A stretch of DNA of 64,000 bases from Lactobacillus selangorensis (GCF_001437205.1 NZ_JQAZ01000001.1:186001-250000); one strand, 5' to 3'; counted from the first letter of the stretch, positions 15,932 through 24,817 are shown. Translations and numbers: made by a program. Notes: a model not told the origin generated them from the sequence alone.

Positions 15932-17371
15932 TTGAAACGAAGAAATTTATCGATGTTATCCGATCTCTATGAATTAACCATGGGGAATGGTTACTTGCAG
16001 GCAACCCCAGATCTGACTGGGTATTTTGATGTCTATTTCCGTAAGGTGCCTGATGATGGCGGGCTGGTCATTTTTGCCGGTCTGCAGCAGGTCATCGATT
16101 ATGTGAACGATCTCCATTTTGACGATGAAGATCTTGCTTATCTGAAGAGTTTGGGTATTTTTAAAGATGAATTTTTAGCTTATTTAAAAGACTTTAAATT
16201 TAGCTGCGACATCTGGTCGATGCCGGAAGGAATGCCTGTCTATGCCAATGAACCGTTGATGACGGTACGGGGACCGTTAATCCAGGCCCAATTATTGGAA
16301 ACGATGATTTTGAACACGGTCAATCATCAATCCTTGATTGCGACTAAGGCCCGCCGGATTACTCATGCAGCTGGTGACAAGCCGGTCATGGAATTTGGGG
16401 CGCGTCGTGCGCAGGGTCCGGATGCGGCCAATTACGGGGCGCGTGCTTCTGTCATTGGCGGCGCACAATCGACGTCCAATGTGATGGCTGGCCAGATGTT
16501 CGATATTCCAGTGGCTGGAACCATGGCCCATAGCTGGATCGAAACTTTCCCGACTGAATATGATGCTTTCCATACTTGGGCCGAATTATATCCGCATAAC
16601 TGCGCCTTATTAGTCGATACGTATGATGTGCTCCATTCTGGTGTGCCGAATGCGATTGAAGTCTTCAAGGAATTGAAGGGTCAGGGTATCGAAGACCATA
16701 TCGGCATCCGAATCGATTCCGGCGATATCACTTATTTGACGAAGAAGGCCCGTAAGATGCTTGACGATGCTGGCTTTCCAAATGCAACAATCACGATTTC
16801 GAATGCTTTGGATGAATGGGTCATTAAGACCGTTTTATCGGATGGCGCTCAGGTCGATGCTTTTGGAGTCGGCGAAAAGCTGATTACAGCCAAATCAGAT
16901 GCTGTTTTGAGCGGTGTTTACAAGTTAGTGGCCACTGAAAAAGATGGGCAAATTACGCCGAAGATTAAGATTAGTGACAGTGTTGCTAAGACAACTGTCC
17001 CTGGGTTCAAGAACGTTTATCGGTTGTATAACGACGACGGCATGGCCTTTGCCGATCTGCTGACGCTGCATGATGAAAAGCTGCCGACTGAACAGCCGCT
17101 GCACGTCATGAATGCGAATCCGGAGAAAACGCATCGGCAGGCGACTGTCGACAACTACACGGCGGAAGATATTCGTCCGCAGATTTTCAAGAATGGGAAG
17201 CAGGTTTACCATTCACCATCTGTCCTTGAGATTCAAAAGTTCTCGAAGGAACAATTAGCCCGGCAGTGGGACGAAGTGAAACGCGTTACAAATCCTGACG
17301 TTTATAACGTTGATTGGTCGCCGCGTTTGGCGGAAGTTTCGGCCCGTTTGCTGGCGGAACGGTCTAAATAA
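15932..17371 (+). CDS. pncB: Nicotinate phosphoribosyltransferase
   Basis: The enzyme makes nicotinate mononucleotide from nicotinic acid and PRPP (ATP-assisted), the first step of the Preiss-Handler NAD salvage route. The 479-residue protein begins LSDLYELTMGNGY, and has EFGARRAQGPDAA, AHSWIETFP and IRIDSGDITYLTKKAR, all characteristic. The start is TTG with AGGAGG eight bases upstream; no ATG fits. Unlike many relatives it is not followed by nadE. A hairpin-containing leader precedes it. Confidence 0.97.
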   Translation: MKRRNLSMLSDLYELTMGNGYLQATPDLTGYFDVYFRKVPDDGGLVIFAGLQQVIDYVNDLHFDDEDLAYLKSLGIFKDEFLAYLKDFKFSCDIWSMPEGMPVYANEPLMTVRGPLIQAQLLETMILNTVNHQSLIATKARRITHAAGDKPVMEFGARRAQGPDAANYGARASVIGGAQSTSNVMAGQMFDIPVAGTMAHSWIETFPTEYDAFHTWAELYPHNCALLVDTYDVLHSGVPNAIEVFKELKGQGIEDHIGIRIDSGDITYLTKKARKMLDDAGFPNATITISNALDEWVIKTVLSDGAQVDAFGVGEKLITAKSDAVLSGVYKLVATEKDGQITPKIKISDSVAKTTVPGFKNVYRLYNDDGMAFADLLTLHDEKLPTEQPLHVMNANPEKTHRQATVDNYTAEDIRPQIFKNGKQVYHSPSVLEIQKFSKEQLARQWDEVKRVTNPDVYNVDWSPRLAEVSARLLAERSK

Positions 17372-17441
17372 GCGTCGAGACCTCTTTGCCATTTATTGCA
17401 GTGAAAGATGCTACACTGAATGGGAAAGAGGGGGCTTTAGA

Positions 17442-18188
17442 ATGGATAATAATGTCAAAGGCAAAGTCGTTGTGATTACAGGTGCCACCAGTGGGATCGG
17501 TGAAGCCACTGCCCGTCTGCTAGCTCAGAACGGGGCCAAACTCTCTTTGGCTGCCCGGACTGAGGCACGTGTCAATGCATTGGTCAACGAACTTAAAGGC
17601 AAAGGGGCCGAAGTTATCGGCCAGGCCGTTGATGTTCAGCAGTACGACCAAGTCAAAACGTTAATTGAGAATACGCTCGATACGTATGGCCGCGTTGATG
17701 TTCTGTATAATAATGCCGGTGTGATGCCGATAGCACCATTACGGGACGGCAAACTTTCTGATTGGAACCAAATGATCGATACGAACTTGAAGGGTGTCTT
17801 GTATGGCATCAAGGAAGTGCTGCCGATCATGGAAAAGCAGAAGAGCGGTCAGATTATCGCGACTGATTCGGTGGCCGGCCATGTCGTTTCACCGAATTAC
17901 GCTGTTTATAATGCAACTAAATTTGCCGTTCGGGCGTTGATGGAAGGCGTGCGTCAGGAAGAAAGTGCCGACCACAATATTCGGGCGACGATCGTCTCGC
18001 CAGGGGCGGTTGAAACGAATATTGCTGCTGCCACTTCTGACCAGCAGCTGAAAGCCCAAGTGACTAAGAACATTGAGGATTATGGGATGGATGCCGGCGC
18101 CGTTGCTCAGGCCGTTTTATATGCGATCGCTCAGCCGGAAGATATCAGTGTCAATGAAGTCTTGATTCGGCCGACCGCACAACACTAA
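17442..18188 (+). CDS. Short-chain dehydrogenase/reductase
   Basis: The 248-residue classical SDR has the NAD(P)-binding motif TGATSGIGEA (about 13-22), the structural motif YNNAG, catalytic Ser (ATDSVAG) and YNATK (Tyr/Lys). A Arg/Thr-rich helix after the second strand (AARTEAR) suggests NADPH. AAAGAGGGGG is eight bases before the ATG, and the frame upstream belongs to pncB sequence. The substrate is unknown; related proteins are annotated as YdfG-type oxidoreductases. It lies 70 bp after pncB. Confidence 0.93.
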   Translation: MDNNVKGKVVVITGATSGIGEATARLLAQNGAKLSLAARTEARVNALVNELKGKGAEVIGQAVDVQQYDQVKTLIENTLDTYGRVDVLYNNAGVMPIAPLRDGKLSDWNQMIDTNLKGVLYGIKEVLPIMEKQKSGQIIATDSVAGHVVSPNYAVYNATKFAVRALMEGVRQEESADHNIRATIVSPGAVETNIAAATSDQQLKAQVTKNIEDYGMDAGAVAQAVLYAIAQPEDISVNEVLIRPTAQH

Positions 18189-18200
18189 CGATTGTAAATG

Positions 18201-18233
18201 AAAAGCATTCGGAAATTTTCCGAATGCTTTTTT
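18201..18233. terminator. Bidirectional terminator, SDR / L,D-transpeptidase
   Basis: AAAAGCATTCGGA and TCCGAATGCTTTT form a perfect stem, with T/A tails on both sides. It serves the two convergent genes. Confidence 0.92.
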
Positions 18234-18237
18234 GCGG

Positions 18238-18783
18238 TTATTGATGAATGACGACTTTGGTGCCTACTGGCATATTTTCATTGATCCACTTGGCATCAGG
18301 CACAGTCAGACGAACACAGCCATGTGAATTGGCTTCTTTACCGAGCTGGTCGGCTTCCTTTTTCAGGAAATGCCCTTCTTGGTCGGTCGGAACACTATGG
18401 AACAGATAAACGCCATGATCTTTCCAAGAGGTCCAGTATTTAGCGCCTTCGCCGGATTGCTGGTTATAGAAGAACTTGCCCCGTTCTTTTTGAATGTGGA
18501 AGGTGCCGTTCGGAGTGCTGTGATCTTTCCCAGTTGAGGCATACATCGTATAGAGCACCTTTTTGCCATCTTTGATGTAAACCCGTTGCTTCTTTTGTGA
18601 AACGTCGATCCAAACCTGAGGATGTTTCTTTAAATTCGGATAGGCTTTTTGCTGGGATGGTTTGCGCCAGTTGATTGTTTTTTTAGTACTCGTTGCCTGA
18701 ACAGTCTGTGTCAGCGGTTGAAGGAGTGCGCCAACGCAAAGCAGTCCGCAGAGCAGCACACGCCAAAACCATTTTTGTTTCAA
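18238..18783 (-). CDS. Secreted L,D-transpeptidase (YkuD domain)
   Basis: The 181-residue precursor has an N-terminal signal/anchor helix (about 7-30) and a YkuD catalytic domain. Active-site Cys156 lies in SHGCVRL, with His129 in LFHS and His154 adjacent. The enzyme family makes 3-3 peptidoglycan cross-links or modifies tetrapeptide stems outside the membrane. STPNGTFHI is the usual N-terminal conserved segment. The start codon is TTG, with GGGGG nine bases upstream. It is convergent with the SDR gene. Confidence 0.92.
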   Translation of the reverse strand: MKQKWFWRVLLCGLLCVGALLQPLTQTVQATSTKKTINWRKPSQQKAYPNLKKHPQVWIDVSQKKQRVYIKDGKKVLYTMYASTGKDHSTPNGTFHIQKERGKFFYNQQSGEGAKYWTSWKDHGVYLFHSVPTDQEGHFLKKEADQLGKEANSHGCVRLTVPDAKWINENMPVGTKVVIHQ

Positions 18784-18916
18784 GCCAATCGGCCCCCTTT
18801 ACAAATCTGATGCACCTCTATTGTACATGAAAATTTTCTGAAAAGCGCGCTTAACAATCAAAGGATTCGCCTTTCGCGTTGAATGCCGGTATACTAAGAA
18901 TAAAGAAGGGATTAAG

Positions 18917-19309
18917 ATGACACAACAAACGGATGTCCTGACACACTTGACGGCATTATTTGAAGAAAAAATCACGGTCGCTGATTATCAAGATCGGTAT
19001 GGTTCAGAATTGGCCTTGGATCACATCGGGCATCAGCTGACTAATTTTTCATTGGGTTATTTAGCCTATACGGCGGCCACCCATGAGAGTCCATTGGCAG
19101 TGCACCAGATTGAACGGTTAAGAACCGTTTTTTGGACGTTATTCGATCGCAAACCGGATTTGAATACAGTCCGGGTCCAAGCTGATGATGCGGGAATCGT
19201 CACCCTTAGTTACATTACCGAAACGGGTCCGAAACTGAATCATGTCCAGTCCTATAATTTTAAATTGGATCCGAGCGGTGCTTCTTATCCGCAGCAGGTG
19301 ATTTTATAA
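18917..19309 (+). CDS. Conserved-looking cytosolic protein, unknown function
   Basis: The 130-residue soluble protein has an N-terminal helical half and a C-terminal beta-rich half (TVRVQADDAGIVTLSYITE). AAGAAGGG lies six bases before the ATG, TATACT 22 bases upstream, and a terminator follows, so it is a well-formed single gene. It has no signal peptide or membrane helix. The family is not recognised. Confidence 0.7.
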   Translation: MTQQTDVLTHLTALFEEKITVADYQDRYGSELALDHIGHQLTNFSLGYLAYTAATHESPLAVHQIERLRTVFWTLFDRKPDLNTVRVQADDAGIVTLSYITETGPKLNHVQSYNFKLDPSGASYPQQVIL

Positions 19310-19333
19310 AGCGGCGGCAAAAAACCGCTTTTT
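19306..19333 (+). terminator. Terminator after the 18917-19309 gene
   Basis: AAAGCGG and CCGCTTT around CGGCAAAAAA, with a T-run; it overlaps the stop codon. Confidence 0.7.
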
Positions 19334-19369
19334 TGTGCTACACTGAGCTGAGGAAGAGAGGAACACGAC

Positions 19370-20284
19370 ATGGCGCAAAAAGAGCAGCATCAAGAAGAAA
19401 CCGTTTATAATCCAGATGGCAGCAAGACGGTCGTTTTTGCCAACGATCCGCAACGGACTGCCGTTGAATATACGACGACGGTGCAATATCTCGATCAGGA
19501 TGGGACAGCCGTTCGTCCAGAGCAGACTTATCAGACTCGGGTCGGGCACTGGCTGAACCTGCAGGCGCCGGCCGTTGCTGGTTATGTGATCGAAAGCGGG
19601 CGGATGCGCCGGCTGCAGGTCCGGCATGATCAGACAATCACCTTCCGGTACCAGCAGCTGCATCCGACAGTTGAAGTCCGCTTCGAATTCTTAAATGAGA
19701 AGGGCGAGCCGATTCATAAAGCCGTTGTGCGGGAAGAACCTTTGGATTCAACCTTGCATATTACAGCGCCGGCGATTGTCGATTATGATCTGACGGATGA
19801 AACGCAGCGGACAGTGACGGTCACGGCTAAAATGAGTCCGGAAGTTTTTCATTATCATCGGCATATAATCCCCTTGGAATTGAATATGTCGTTGGTTTCG
19901 AGTCAAATGATCGAAGCCATCAATCAATTTCGGGCTGAGAAACAGCTGTCGCAACTGACGATCAATATGCATTTGCAGACATTAAGCTACGTGCGCGCCG
20001 ATACCCAGCGCAAAAATCATGTTTTAGACGATCATGAAGGCTTGCGGCCCTCCTTGCAAGTGGCTGGATACAAAGGGCAAGTCGCCGAAGGAATCGACCG
20101 CAGCTGGCTGGGCACAAGCGAGATTCAAACGGCGCAGCAGTTATTAGATCGCTGGCGGAAAGATCCGACTAAATATGCACAGCTGATTCAACCGGATTAT
20201 GATGAAATCGGCCTGACGATTTTAGCCGATTCCGATGGTCGGCGTGAATGGGTCGCCGTTGAATACGGCACAAAAACGAAATAA
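19370..20284 (+). CDS. MucBP-repeat and CAP-domain protein without a signal peptide
   Basis: The 304-residue protein has two MucBP-type beta domains in its first half (VEYTTTVQYLDQDGTAV... and VEVRFEFLNEKGEPIH..., about 29-85 and 95-160) and a CAP/SCP (CAP-superfamily) domain in its second (MIEAINQFRAEKQL...LQTLSYVRADTQRKN..., about 180-300). Both modules are normally extracellular. Here the N-terminus MAQKEQHQEETVYNPDG is hydrophilic with no signal peptide, and there is no LPxTG or transmembrane segment. AGAGGA is well placed before the ATG. Either the signal was lost or the protein works inside the cell. Confidence 0.85.
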   Translation: MAQKEQHQEETVYNPDGSKTVVFANDPQRTAVEYTTTVQYLDQDGTAVRPEQTYQTRVGHWLNLQAPAVAGYVIESGRMRRLQVRHDQTITFRYQQLHPTVEVRFEFLNEKGEPIHKAVVREEPLDSTLHITAPAIVDYDLTDETQRTVTVTAKMSPEVFHYHRHIIPLELNMSLVSSQMIEAINQFRAEKQLSQLTINMHLQTLSYVRADTQRKNHVLDDHEGLRPSLQVAGYKGQVAEGIDRSWLGTSEIQTAQQLLDRWRKDPTKYAQLIQPDYDEIGLTILADSDGRREWVAVEYGTKTK

Positions 20285-20298
20285 TTGAAAGATTGCAG

Positions 20299-20340
20299 TC
20301 AAAAAAATCGCCATCGCAAACTGGATGACGATTTTTTGAT
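20299..20340 (+). terminator. Terminator after the MucBP/CAP gene
   Basis: AAAAATCG-CCATC pairs with GGATG-A-CGATTTTT. Confidence 0.75.
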
Positions 20341-20347
20341 AGTCACT

Positions 20348-20977
20348 TTAAAGGATTGCCCCTTGTTCTTTAATCCGGCACAATTTGCCAATCAATTTCT
20401 GCCGCTGCGCATCGATTTCAATCATATTTTTCTGATCGTTATACCAGCGTTTATTGCTGTGGTCGGCATTCGGATCCATCTGAGCCGCCAGATGGGCTTC
20501 ATGTTGCTGGCGTTTCATTTGGTTGAGTGCTTGTAATTCTTTGACTAGCGGCTTGATCTGGTCGGCATAGATTTTCAGCAAATGAGTGCCGAAATAATCT
20601 TGCAGGGCCTGAACCCAATGGGCATGCGGCTTATCGAGGTAAGCATCGACTAAGGATTGCGGCAGACTGTTTTCGAGGTCGACTTGTTCAGCACATTGTG
20701 CCAGTTCTTCGGCGGTCGGATCGGCAATCAGCCAGGTTTCTTGTAAACGGGTTTTCTTCCATAAAATACGATGGGGTGATAAAATCAGTGCCACACAAGC
20801 GGCAAGGGCACATAGCAGACCGCTCCAGGCTTTGTTTTCGATCGGCAGTGTATAGACCAGTAAAATAATGGCCACAAAGAGCGGGCCAGTGCGAAAAAGG
20901 GTTAAGAGCGTCCAGAGAAAGAGTTCCTTGAGTGACATTTGTGCGACGTTTTCCTTATAAAACGAGAAATGTTTCAT
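20348..20977 (-). CDS. Two-helix membrane protein with cytosolic coiled region
   Basis: The 209-residue protein has two membrane helices (about 14-60) followed by a long soluble helical, charged C-terminal part (VKELQALNQMKRQQHEAH). GGAGG is eight bases upstream of the chosen ATG (MKHFSFYKEN); an ATG 14 codons earlier has no such site. The family is not recognised. Confidence 0.75.
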   Translation of the reverse strand: MKHFSFYKENVAQMSLKELFLWTLLTLFRTGPLFVAIILLVYTLPIENKAWSGLLCALAACVALILSPHRILWKKTRLQETWLIADPTAEELAQCAEQVDLENSLPQSLVDAYLDKPHAHWVQALQDYFGTHLLKIYADQIKPLVKELQALNQMKRQQHEAHLAAQMDPNADHSNKRWYNDQKNMIEIDAQRQKLIGKLCRIKEQGAIL

Positions 20978-21085
20978 GATCGGCACCTCCAGTTGCTTTC
21001 GACGAATGTAAGTTTTCATTGCCGTTATTGTAAGGCCAAAAGCTTAAGAAGTGTTTAAAAAGGCATTATTACATTGGTGGGCACC

Positions 21086-21124
21086 AAAAAAGGATGACAG
21101 TTGAAAATGCTGTCATCCTTTTTA
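21086..21124. terminator. Bidirectional terminator
   Basis: AAAAAGGATGACAG and CTGTCATCCTTTTT are exact complements around TTGAAAATG. It would end transcripts of the C39 gene on the minus strand. Confidence 0.92.
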
Positions 21125-21167
21125 AATAGTCTTTTCAGACCGTAAAATCATTAAAATGTTTCACAAG

Positions 21168-21941
21168 CTAATCCGTCATTGCCCGGTGGTGCTGCGAAGC
21201 GGCAAGCGACCAGAAATCAGATTGCGAAATCTTTTGGTCGCCTTTACCGGTATAAGGATCGTTGTAAATCAGATTGTTACCTTGATAGCCGATCAGCAGA
21301 ATTGCATGCTGACCGAAGCCGTGCATTTCGACCCAAGCGACGATTGGATGATCGTTTTTCAATTCGGTCTTCAACGTACTGAGCGAAGCACCGGACAGAT
21401 CTTTGAAGCTGCCAAGGTTGTTTTCAAAGTAATCTTTCCAAGCCGGTGGATACATTGTATAACCGGTGTCATTGGTCGGATCGCCCCAGAAGCCAGTTTC
21501 GGGATCATCGGTATACGGAATCTCATTGGCAATTTCCAACGCTGAAACAGATTTGTTGCGGTACTGCATCAGCATGGCAACATCGGTAATCTCGCAGCCA
21601 GTCGGTAAATCAGGAAACTGCGAGAGCGGTTTGACTTGCATAATATATTTGGGTGCATCGGCAGCCGTTTGATCGGCAACCGGATCTTTAGTAGTCACTT
21701 TATTCTTACCGGTAAATTGAACCCACTTTTTCTTTTCAGCGGCAATCAGTTGTTTGAGAGAGATTGGGCTGCCTTTTTGCGGTTTGGACTGTGCAGTCGA
21801 AGCAGACTGGCTGGATGCAGTCGCCGCTTGATTAGAAGTTGGCTGCTGAACCACAGCTATCGTTACCCCGACGATCAGGACCGCCAGCACTAATCCAAAC
21901 AGCCACTTAGGCCACTTGCGGTGCGGACGTGCATGTTTCAT
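21168..21941 (-). CDS. Membrane-anchored C39-like cysteine peptidase
   Basis: The 257-residue protein has a basic N-terminus and one membrane helix (about 12-31), a Ser/Ala/Gln linker, and an extracytoplasmic C39-like papain-fold domain. Catalytic Cys116 is in LPTGCEITDVAMLM, the His in GQHAILLIGY, and the Asp in YNDPYTGK. The substrate is unknown; related proteins are common at the lactobacillar surface. AGGAGG is 18 bases before the ATG, which is long; a three-codon ORF fits between them and overlaps the start as ATGA. Confidence 0.9.
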   Translation of the reverse strand: MKHARPHRKWPKWLFGLVLAVLIVGVTIAVVQQPTSNQAATASSQSASTAQSKPQKGSPISLKQLIAAEKKKWVQFTGKNKVTTKDPVADQTAADAPKYIMQVKPLSQFPDLPTGCEITDVAMLMQYRNKSVSALEIANEIPYTDDPETGFWGDPTNDTGYTMYPPAWKDYFENNLGSFKDLSGASLSTLKTELKNDHPIVAWVEMHGFGQHAILLIGYQGNNLIYNDPYTGKGDQKISQSDFWSLAASQHHRAMTD

Positions 21942-21949
21942 TGGCGCAT
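21938..21949 (-). promoter_or_regulatory. Three-codon leader ORF overlapping the C39 start
   Basis: ATG CGC CAA TGA reads MRQ-stop on the minus strand, ten bases after AGGAGG (21960-21965 complement). Its TGA overlaps the ATG of the C39 gene. Translation of the peptidase may depend on reinitiation here. Confidence 0.4.
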
Positions 21950-22036
21950 ATTGGCGAGGCCTCCTAGTTCGAATTCATCTACTCTAGTATGCCTCTTTTG
22001 TCAAGAAAACGGAATCGTTTTTGATAAAAATAATAA

Positions 22037-22432
22037 TTATTTTTGTAACTTATGCAATGTACCAACGCCGTCCTGTTTAAACTGGTAGAGATAGCGTAAG
22101 ATGTCATTACCGGCCGCTTCGTTGATTTCGCGAATGCGGCGGATGCCCATGCCAGTGGACATCATGTCCCGAAATTCAGGTTTGCCATGGGTATCAGTTG
22201 TGGTGTCCGCAAACCCTAAGATTGTTTGACCGCCATTCGTCGTCATACTCATAAACCAGTAATCAGTTTTAATCGTTTTGGTCGCTGGCAGGACCCAGAT
22301 GCCTGGTTTGATTTGATGAAAGTGCTCATTTTTAAACGGGTATTTTTGGGCGAAAAGGTCGTTGATCGGCCGTTTTAACACCATTTCAATTTGTTCGAAT
22401 TCGGGACTGTTCAAATCGATTTGTTGTGCCAT
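22037..22432 (-). CDS. Small cytosolic protein, unknown function
   Basis: The 131-residue protein has no signal or membrane helix. It is rich in Gln, Asp and Thr, with segments GIWVLPATKTIKTDYWFMS and MGIRRIREINEAAGNDI. AAGGAAG is placed before this ATG; an earlier in-frame ATG has none. It stands alone, divergent from the 32-codon gene at 22526. The family is not recognised. Confidence 0.75.
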   Translation of the reverse strand: MAQQIDLNSPEFEQIEMVLKRPINDLFAQKYPFKNEHFHQIKPGIWVLPATKTIKTDYWFMSMTTNGGQTILGFADTTTDTHGKPEFRDMMSTGMGIRRIREINEAAGNDILRYLYQFKQDGVGTLHKLQK

Positions 22433-22525
22433 TAAAAAAAACTTCCTTTTTTCATAAATTTTTGGTAAAAGGGATTGCAATTTAAGCCGGATTTAGTAAG
22501 CTATTGGGTGAGGTGAGAAGTGAAG

Positions 22526-22624
22526 ATGGATTATCGCAACAAGACCATCCAACGGGTGATTCTGAGTTTACTGCCAGCGTTAGTGCTGCTCCTGATTGCA
22601 GCAGCTTGTCTATGGATTCGTTAA
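22526..22624 (+). CDS. 32-residue single-helix membrane peptide
   Basis: The peptide MDYRNKTIQRVILSLLPALV...AACLWIR has a charged N-terminus and one hydrophobic helix (about 11-30). GAGGTGAGAAG precedes the ATG, a TTGCAA-17-TAAGCT promoter candidate lies upstream, and a perfect terminator follows at 22669. This makes a complete small transcription unit. Function unknown; size and layout fit small membrane regulators or type I toxin-like peptides, which is a guess. Confidence 0.6.
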   Translation: MDYRNKTIQRVILSLLPALVLLLIAAACLWIR

Positions 22625-22668
22625 ACATTAAATGAAAATTGATCAAACGGAACGTGTCATTTAACATT

Positions 22669-22708
22669 AAAAAAAGCCTGAGGCATAGCACCTCAGGCTT
22701 TTTATTTT
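22669..22708. terminator. Bidirectional terminator
   Basis: AAAAAGCCTGAGG and CCTCAGGCTTTTT with a CATAGCA loop. It serves the 32-codon gene and, on the minus strand, the 22715-23056 gene. Confidence 0.93.
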
Positions 22709-22714
22709 GAATGA

Positions 22715-23056
22715 TTAGGCTTTTTCACCTAAGGCCTTCGCAAGGTCTTTACGAGCATCCTCACGGGTCTTGACGATATCCATGTTGAAGATGATCATAT
22801 CGATGTCCCCACCGACATAGTCGAATGGTTCTACGTAAAGATAATTATCGTCTTCGCGGTTGGTAAATTCTTCGGCAATCTTGCTGTAGAAAGCACGTGC
22901 CCATTGTTCATCATCCATTTGCGGATAATCCTTCTTGGTCACATAACCCAAATCAGTGTCTGATAATTTGTCGGCTGCGGATTGGACGTCTGCATCTGAG
23001 ATATCAAAATGGGTTTCCTTAACTACATCAGCTTGTTCTTTCTTTTGTGCTGCCAT
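22715..23056 (-). CDS. Acidic small protein, unknown function
   Basis: The 113-residue acidic soluble protein begins MAAQKKEQADVVKETHF and contains WARAFYSKIAEEFTNRED and a hydrophobic YVGGDIDMIIFNMDI segment. GGGAGG lies before this ATG, whereas the longer frame runs into unrelated upstream sequence. It is separated by only about 70 bp from the end of the upstream minus-strand zinc-ribbon gene. No family assigned. Confidence 0.75.
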   Translation of the reverse strand: MAAQKKEQADVVKETHFDISDADVQSAADKLSDTDLGYVTKKDYPQMDDEQWARAFYSKIAEEFTNREDDNYLYVEPFDYVGGDIDMIIFNMDIVKTREDARKDLAKALGEKA

Positions 23057-23123
23057 TCTAAATTCCTCCCAAATATCGCTTTTATTGCAGAAACATTTCT
23101 CTTTTATTATAGCATAAAACCAG

Positions 23124-23666
23124 TTACTTCGAATATTGAACTTCATAGCCGCACGTTGAGCATACTTTGAGGCCACGTACGTAATAACCGCAGTGCGGGC
23201 ATTTAGGAAATTGGCCCTTGCGAATCATTTGCAGACCGGCCGGATCGTAAGCAGTGATGCGTTGAATTTCTTCGGTATCGGTCGCCATCGAGAGAACGAG
23301 GTTGAGGCGAAACGGCAATTCGTGGGCTTTTTTGCGGGCCCACCAGTGAGTGTTACGATAGGGGCCATCAACAATGACGGCCGTCCACAATAATAATTCC
23401 GGTTGCGAAGTCCAAATATTTTTCAGGGTGTCAGCCGGCAGTGTGCCAAAGGGGACTACCAGGTTAGAAACTGGAGACTGATAGGTCAGCTGATCAGCAT
23501 GGAGCTGCAGGCCGATTAAATAATGGCCGGCGTAGGCATACTGACGATGGTTCCAGTCCGGCTGCTGCGAAAAAGCCGGCGGAAATTCATTTTGTGCGAT
23601 CAGCTGCTTTAAACTCGTGGTCAGCGTCGCGCTGGCCGGCATAGGAATTGTGAGCAGTGCATCCAT
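23124..23666 (-). CDS. Protein with C-terminal zinc ribbon
   Basis: The 180-residue soluble protein ends in a treble CxxC zinc ribbon: CPHCGYYVRGLKVCSTCG (about 156-173). The rest is not recognised; it is aromatic-rich (NTHWWARKKAHELPF). GAAAGGAAG supports the ATG of MDALLTIP over an in-frame ATG 15 codons upstream. It lies downstream of galE on the same strand but after a terminator. Confidence 0.75.
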   Translation of the reverse strand: MDALLTIPMPASATLTTSLKQLIAQNEFPPAFSQQPDWNHRQYAYAGHYLIGLQLHADQLTYQSPVSNLVVPFGTLPADTLKNIWTSQPELLLWTAVIVDGPYRNTHWWARKKAHELPFRLNLVLSMATDTEEIQRITAYDPAGLQMIRKGQFPKCPHCGYYVRGLKVCSTCGYEVQYSK

Positions 23667-23685
23667 GCCAAACTTCCTTTCTGGC

Positions 23686-23717
23686 ATTAAAAAAGCGCCG
23701 TTGACCGGCACTTTTTT
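23686..23717 (-). terminator. Terminator after galE
   Basis: GTGCCG and CGGCGC (wobble) around GTCAA with a T6 tail on the minus strand. Confidence 0.8.
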
Positions 23718-23722
23718 ATTCG

Positions 23723-24742
23723 TTAATGATTAGCATCCTGATCGTTGCGATCGTCATAACCATTTGGATGTTTGACGGTCCAGTTCCAAGCTGTCTTGAT
23801 CATTTCATGGACGTCATCGAATTTTGGCTGCCAGCCTAAGACTTTGCGGGCTTTATCGCTGGCTGCGATCAAAGTGTCCGGATCACCGCCACGACGAGGA
23901 CCGACTTCGGCAGGGATTGGTTTGCCCGTTACATCACGAGCTGCTTCAAGCATTTCTTCATTGGAAAATCCGGTTGAAGAACCTAAGTTGAAGGCATCGG
24001 ACGGATTACCAGCATTTAAGTAGTCTAAGGCCAAAATATGGGCATCGGCTAAATCAAATGGGTGGACATAATCACGGACGTTGGTGCCATCAGGGGTATT
24101 GTAGTCATCACCGAAGATGTACAGTTTATCCCGTTTGCCAGAAGCTACTTGGAGAATGATTGGAACCAGATGCGTTTCGGGATGATGATCTTCACCAATC
24201 GAACCATCCGGCTTGGCACCGGCAACGTTGAAGTAGCGGAGAGCAACAAACTTGATGCCGTATGCTTCATCGGACCAATGCATGATCTTTTCCATCATTA
24301 ACTTGCTGGCCCCATAAGGGTTGATCGGATTCTGCGGATCGGTTTCCTTGATTGGAACATGTTCCGGATTGCCATAAGTAGCGGCAGTCGAAGAGAAGAT
24401 GATCTTCTTGATGTTGAATTCATTCATCACTTCGAGCAGGGCGATCATGCCATAAGTATTGTTATCAAAGTACTTTAACGGTTTCTTCATCGATTCGGGA
24501 ACAATCGAGAATGCGGCAAAATGGAACACAGCCTCGATTTTATCTTCCTTCTTAAAGACGCCACGCATGAAATCTTTATCACGTAAATCGCCTTCGTAAA
24601 AACGAGCCTTAGCGTTGATTGCTTTGCGATGACCTGTGACCAAGTTATCGACGACAACGACGTCATAGCCCTTTGTGATCAGACGATCGACCATGTGGGA
24701 ACCAATATAGCCCGCACCGCCTAAAACAAGCACTGTTGTCAT
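23723..24742 (-). CDS. galE: UDP-glucose 4-epimerase
   Basis: GalE interconverts UDP-glucose and UDP-galactose in the Leloir pathway and supplies UDP-galactose for surface polysaccharides. The 339-residue extended SDR has the NAD motif GGAGYIGSH (about 8-16), catalytic SSTAATYG and YGASK (Tyr/Lys), and the GPRRGGDPD region near the C-terminus. AGGAGG is nine bases before this ATG; a TTG two codons earlier is less likely. It is not in a gal operon here. Confidence 0.97.
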   Translation of the reverse strand: MTTVLVLGGAGYIGSHMVDRLITKGYDVVVVDNLVTGHRKAINAKARFYEGDLRDKDFMRGVFKKEDKIEAVFHFAAFSIVPESMKKPLKYFDNNTYGMIALLEVMNEFNIKKIIFSSTAATYGNPEHVPIKETDPQNPINPYGASKLMMEKIMHWSDEAYGIKFVALRYFNVAGAKPDGSIGEDHHPETHLVPIILQVASGKRDKLYIFGDDYNTPDGTNVRDYVHPFDLADAHILALDYLNAGNPSDAFNLGSSTGFSNEEMLEAARDVTGKPIPAEVGPRRGGDPDTLIAASDKARKVLGWQPKFDDVHEMIKTAWNWTVKHPNGYDDRNDQDANH

Positions 24743-24817
24743 ATTCAAAAACCTCCTAATCGTTCATGCTTAAAGTATATCATAATTTACTGGCGGGAAT
24801 GGAATTGGAAAAAAAGA

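Noticed and set aside
17310-17441. Longer N-terminus of the SDR overlapping pncB
   Set aside because: Sequence upstream of 17442 is pncB coding in another frame; AAAGAGGGGG fits the ATG at 17442.
5085-24742. Prophage or integrative element covering the accessory region
   Set aside because: No integrase, portal, terminase, capsid or conjugation genes; most genes have individual terminators. The PolB gene alone is not evidence.
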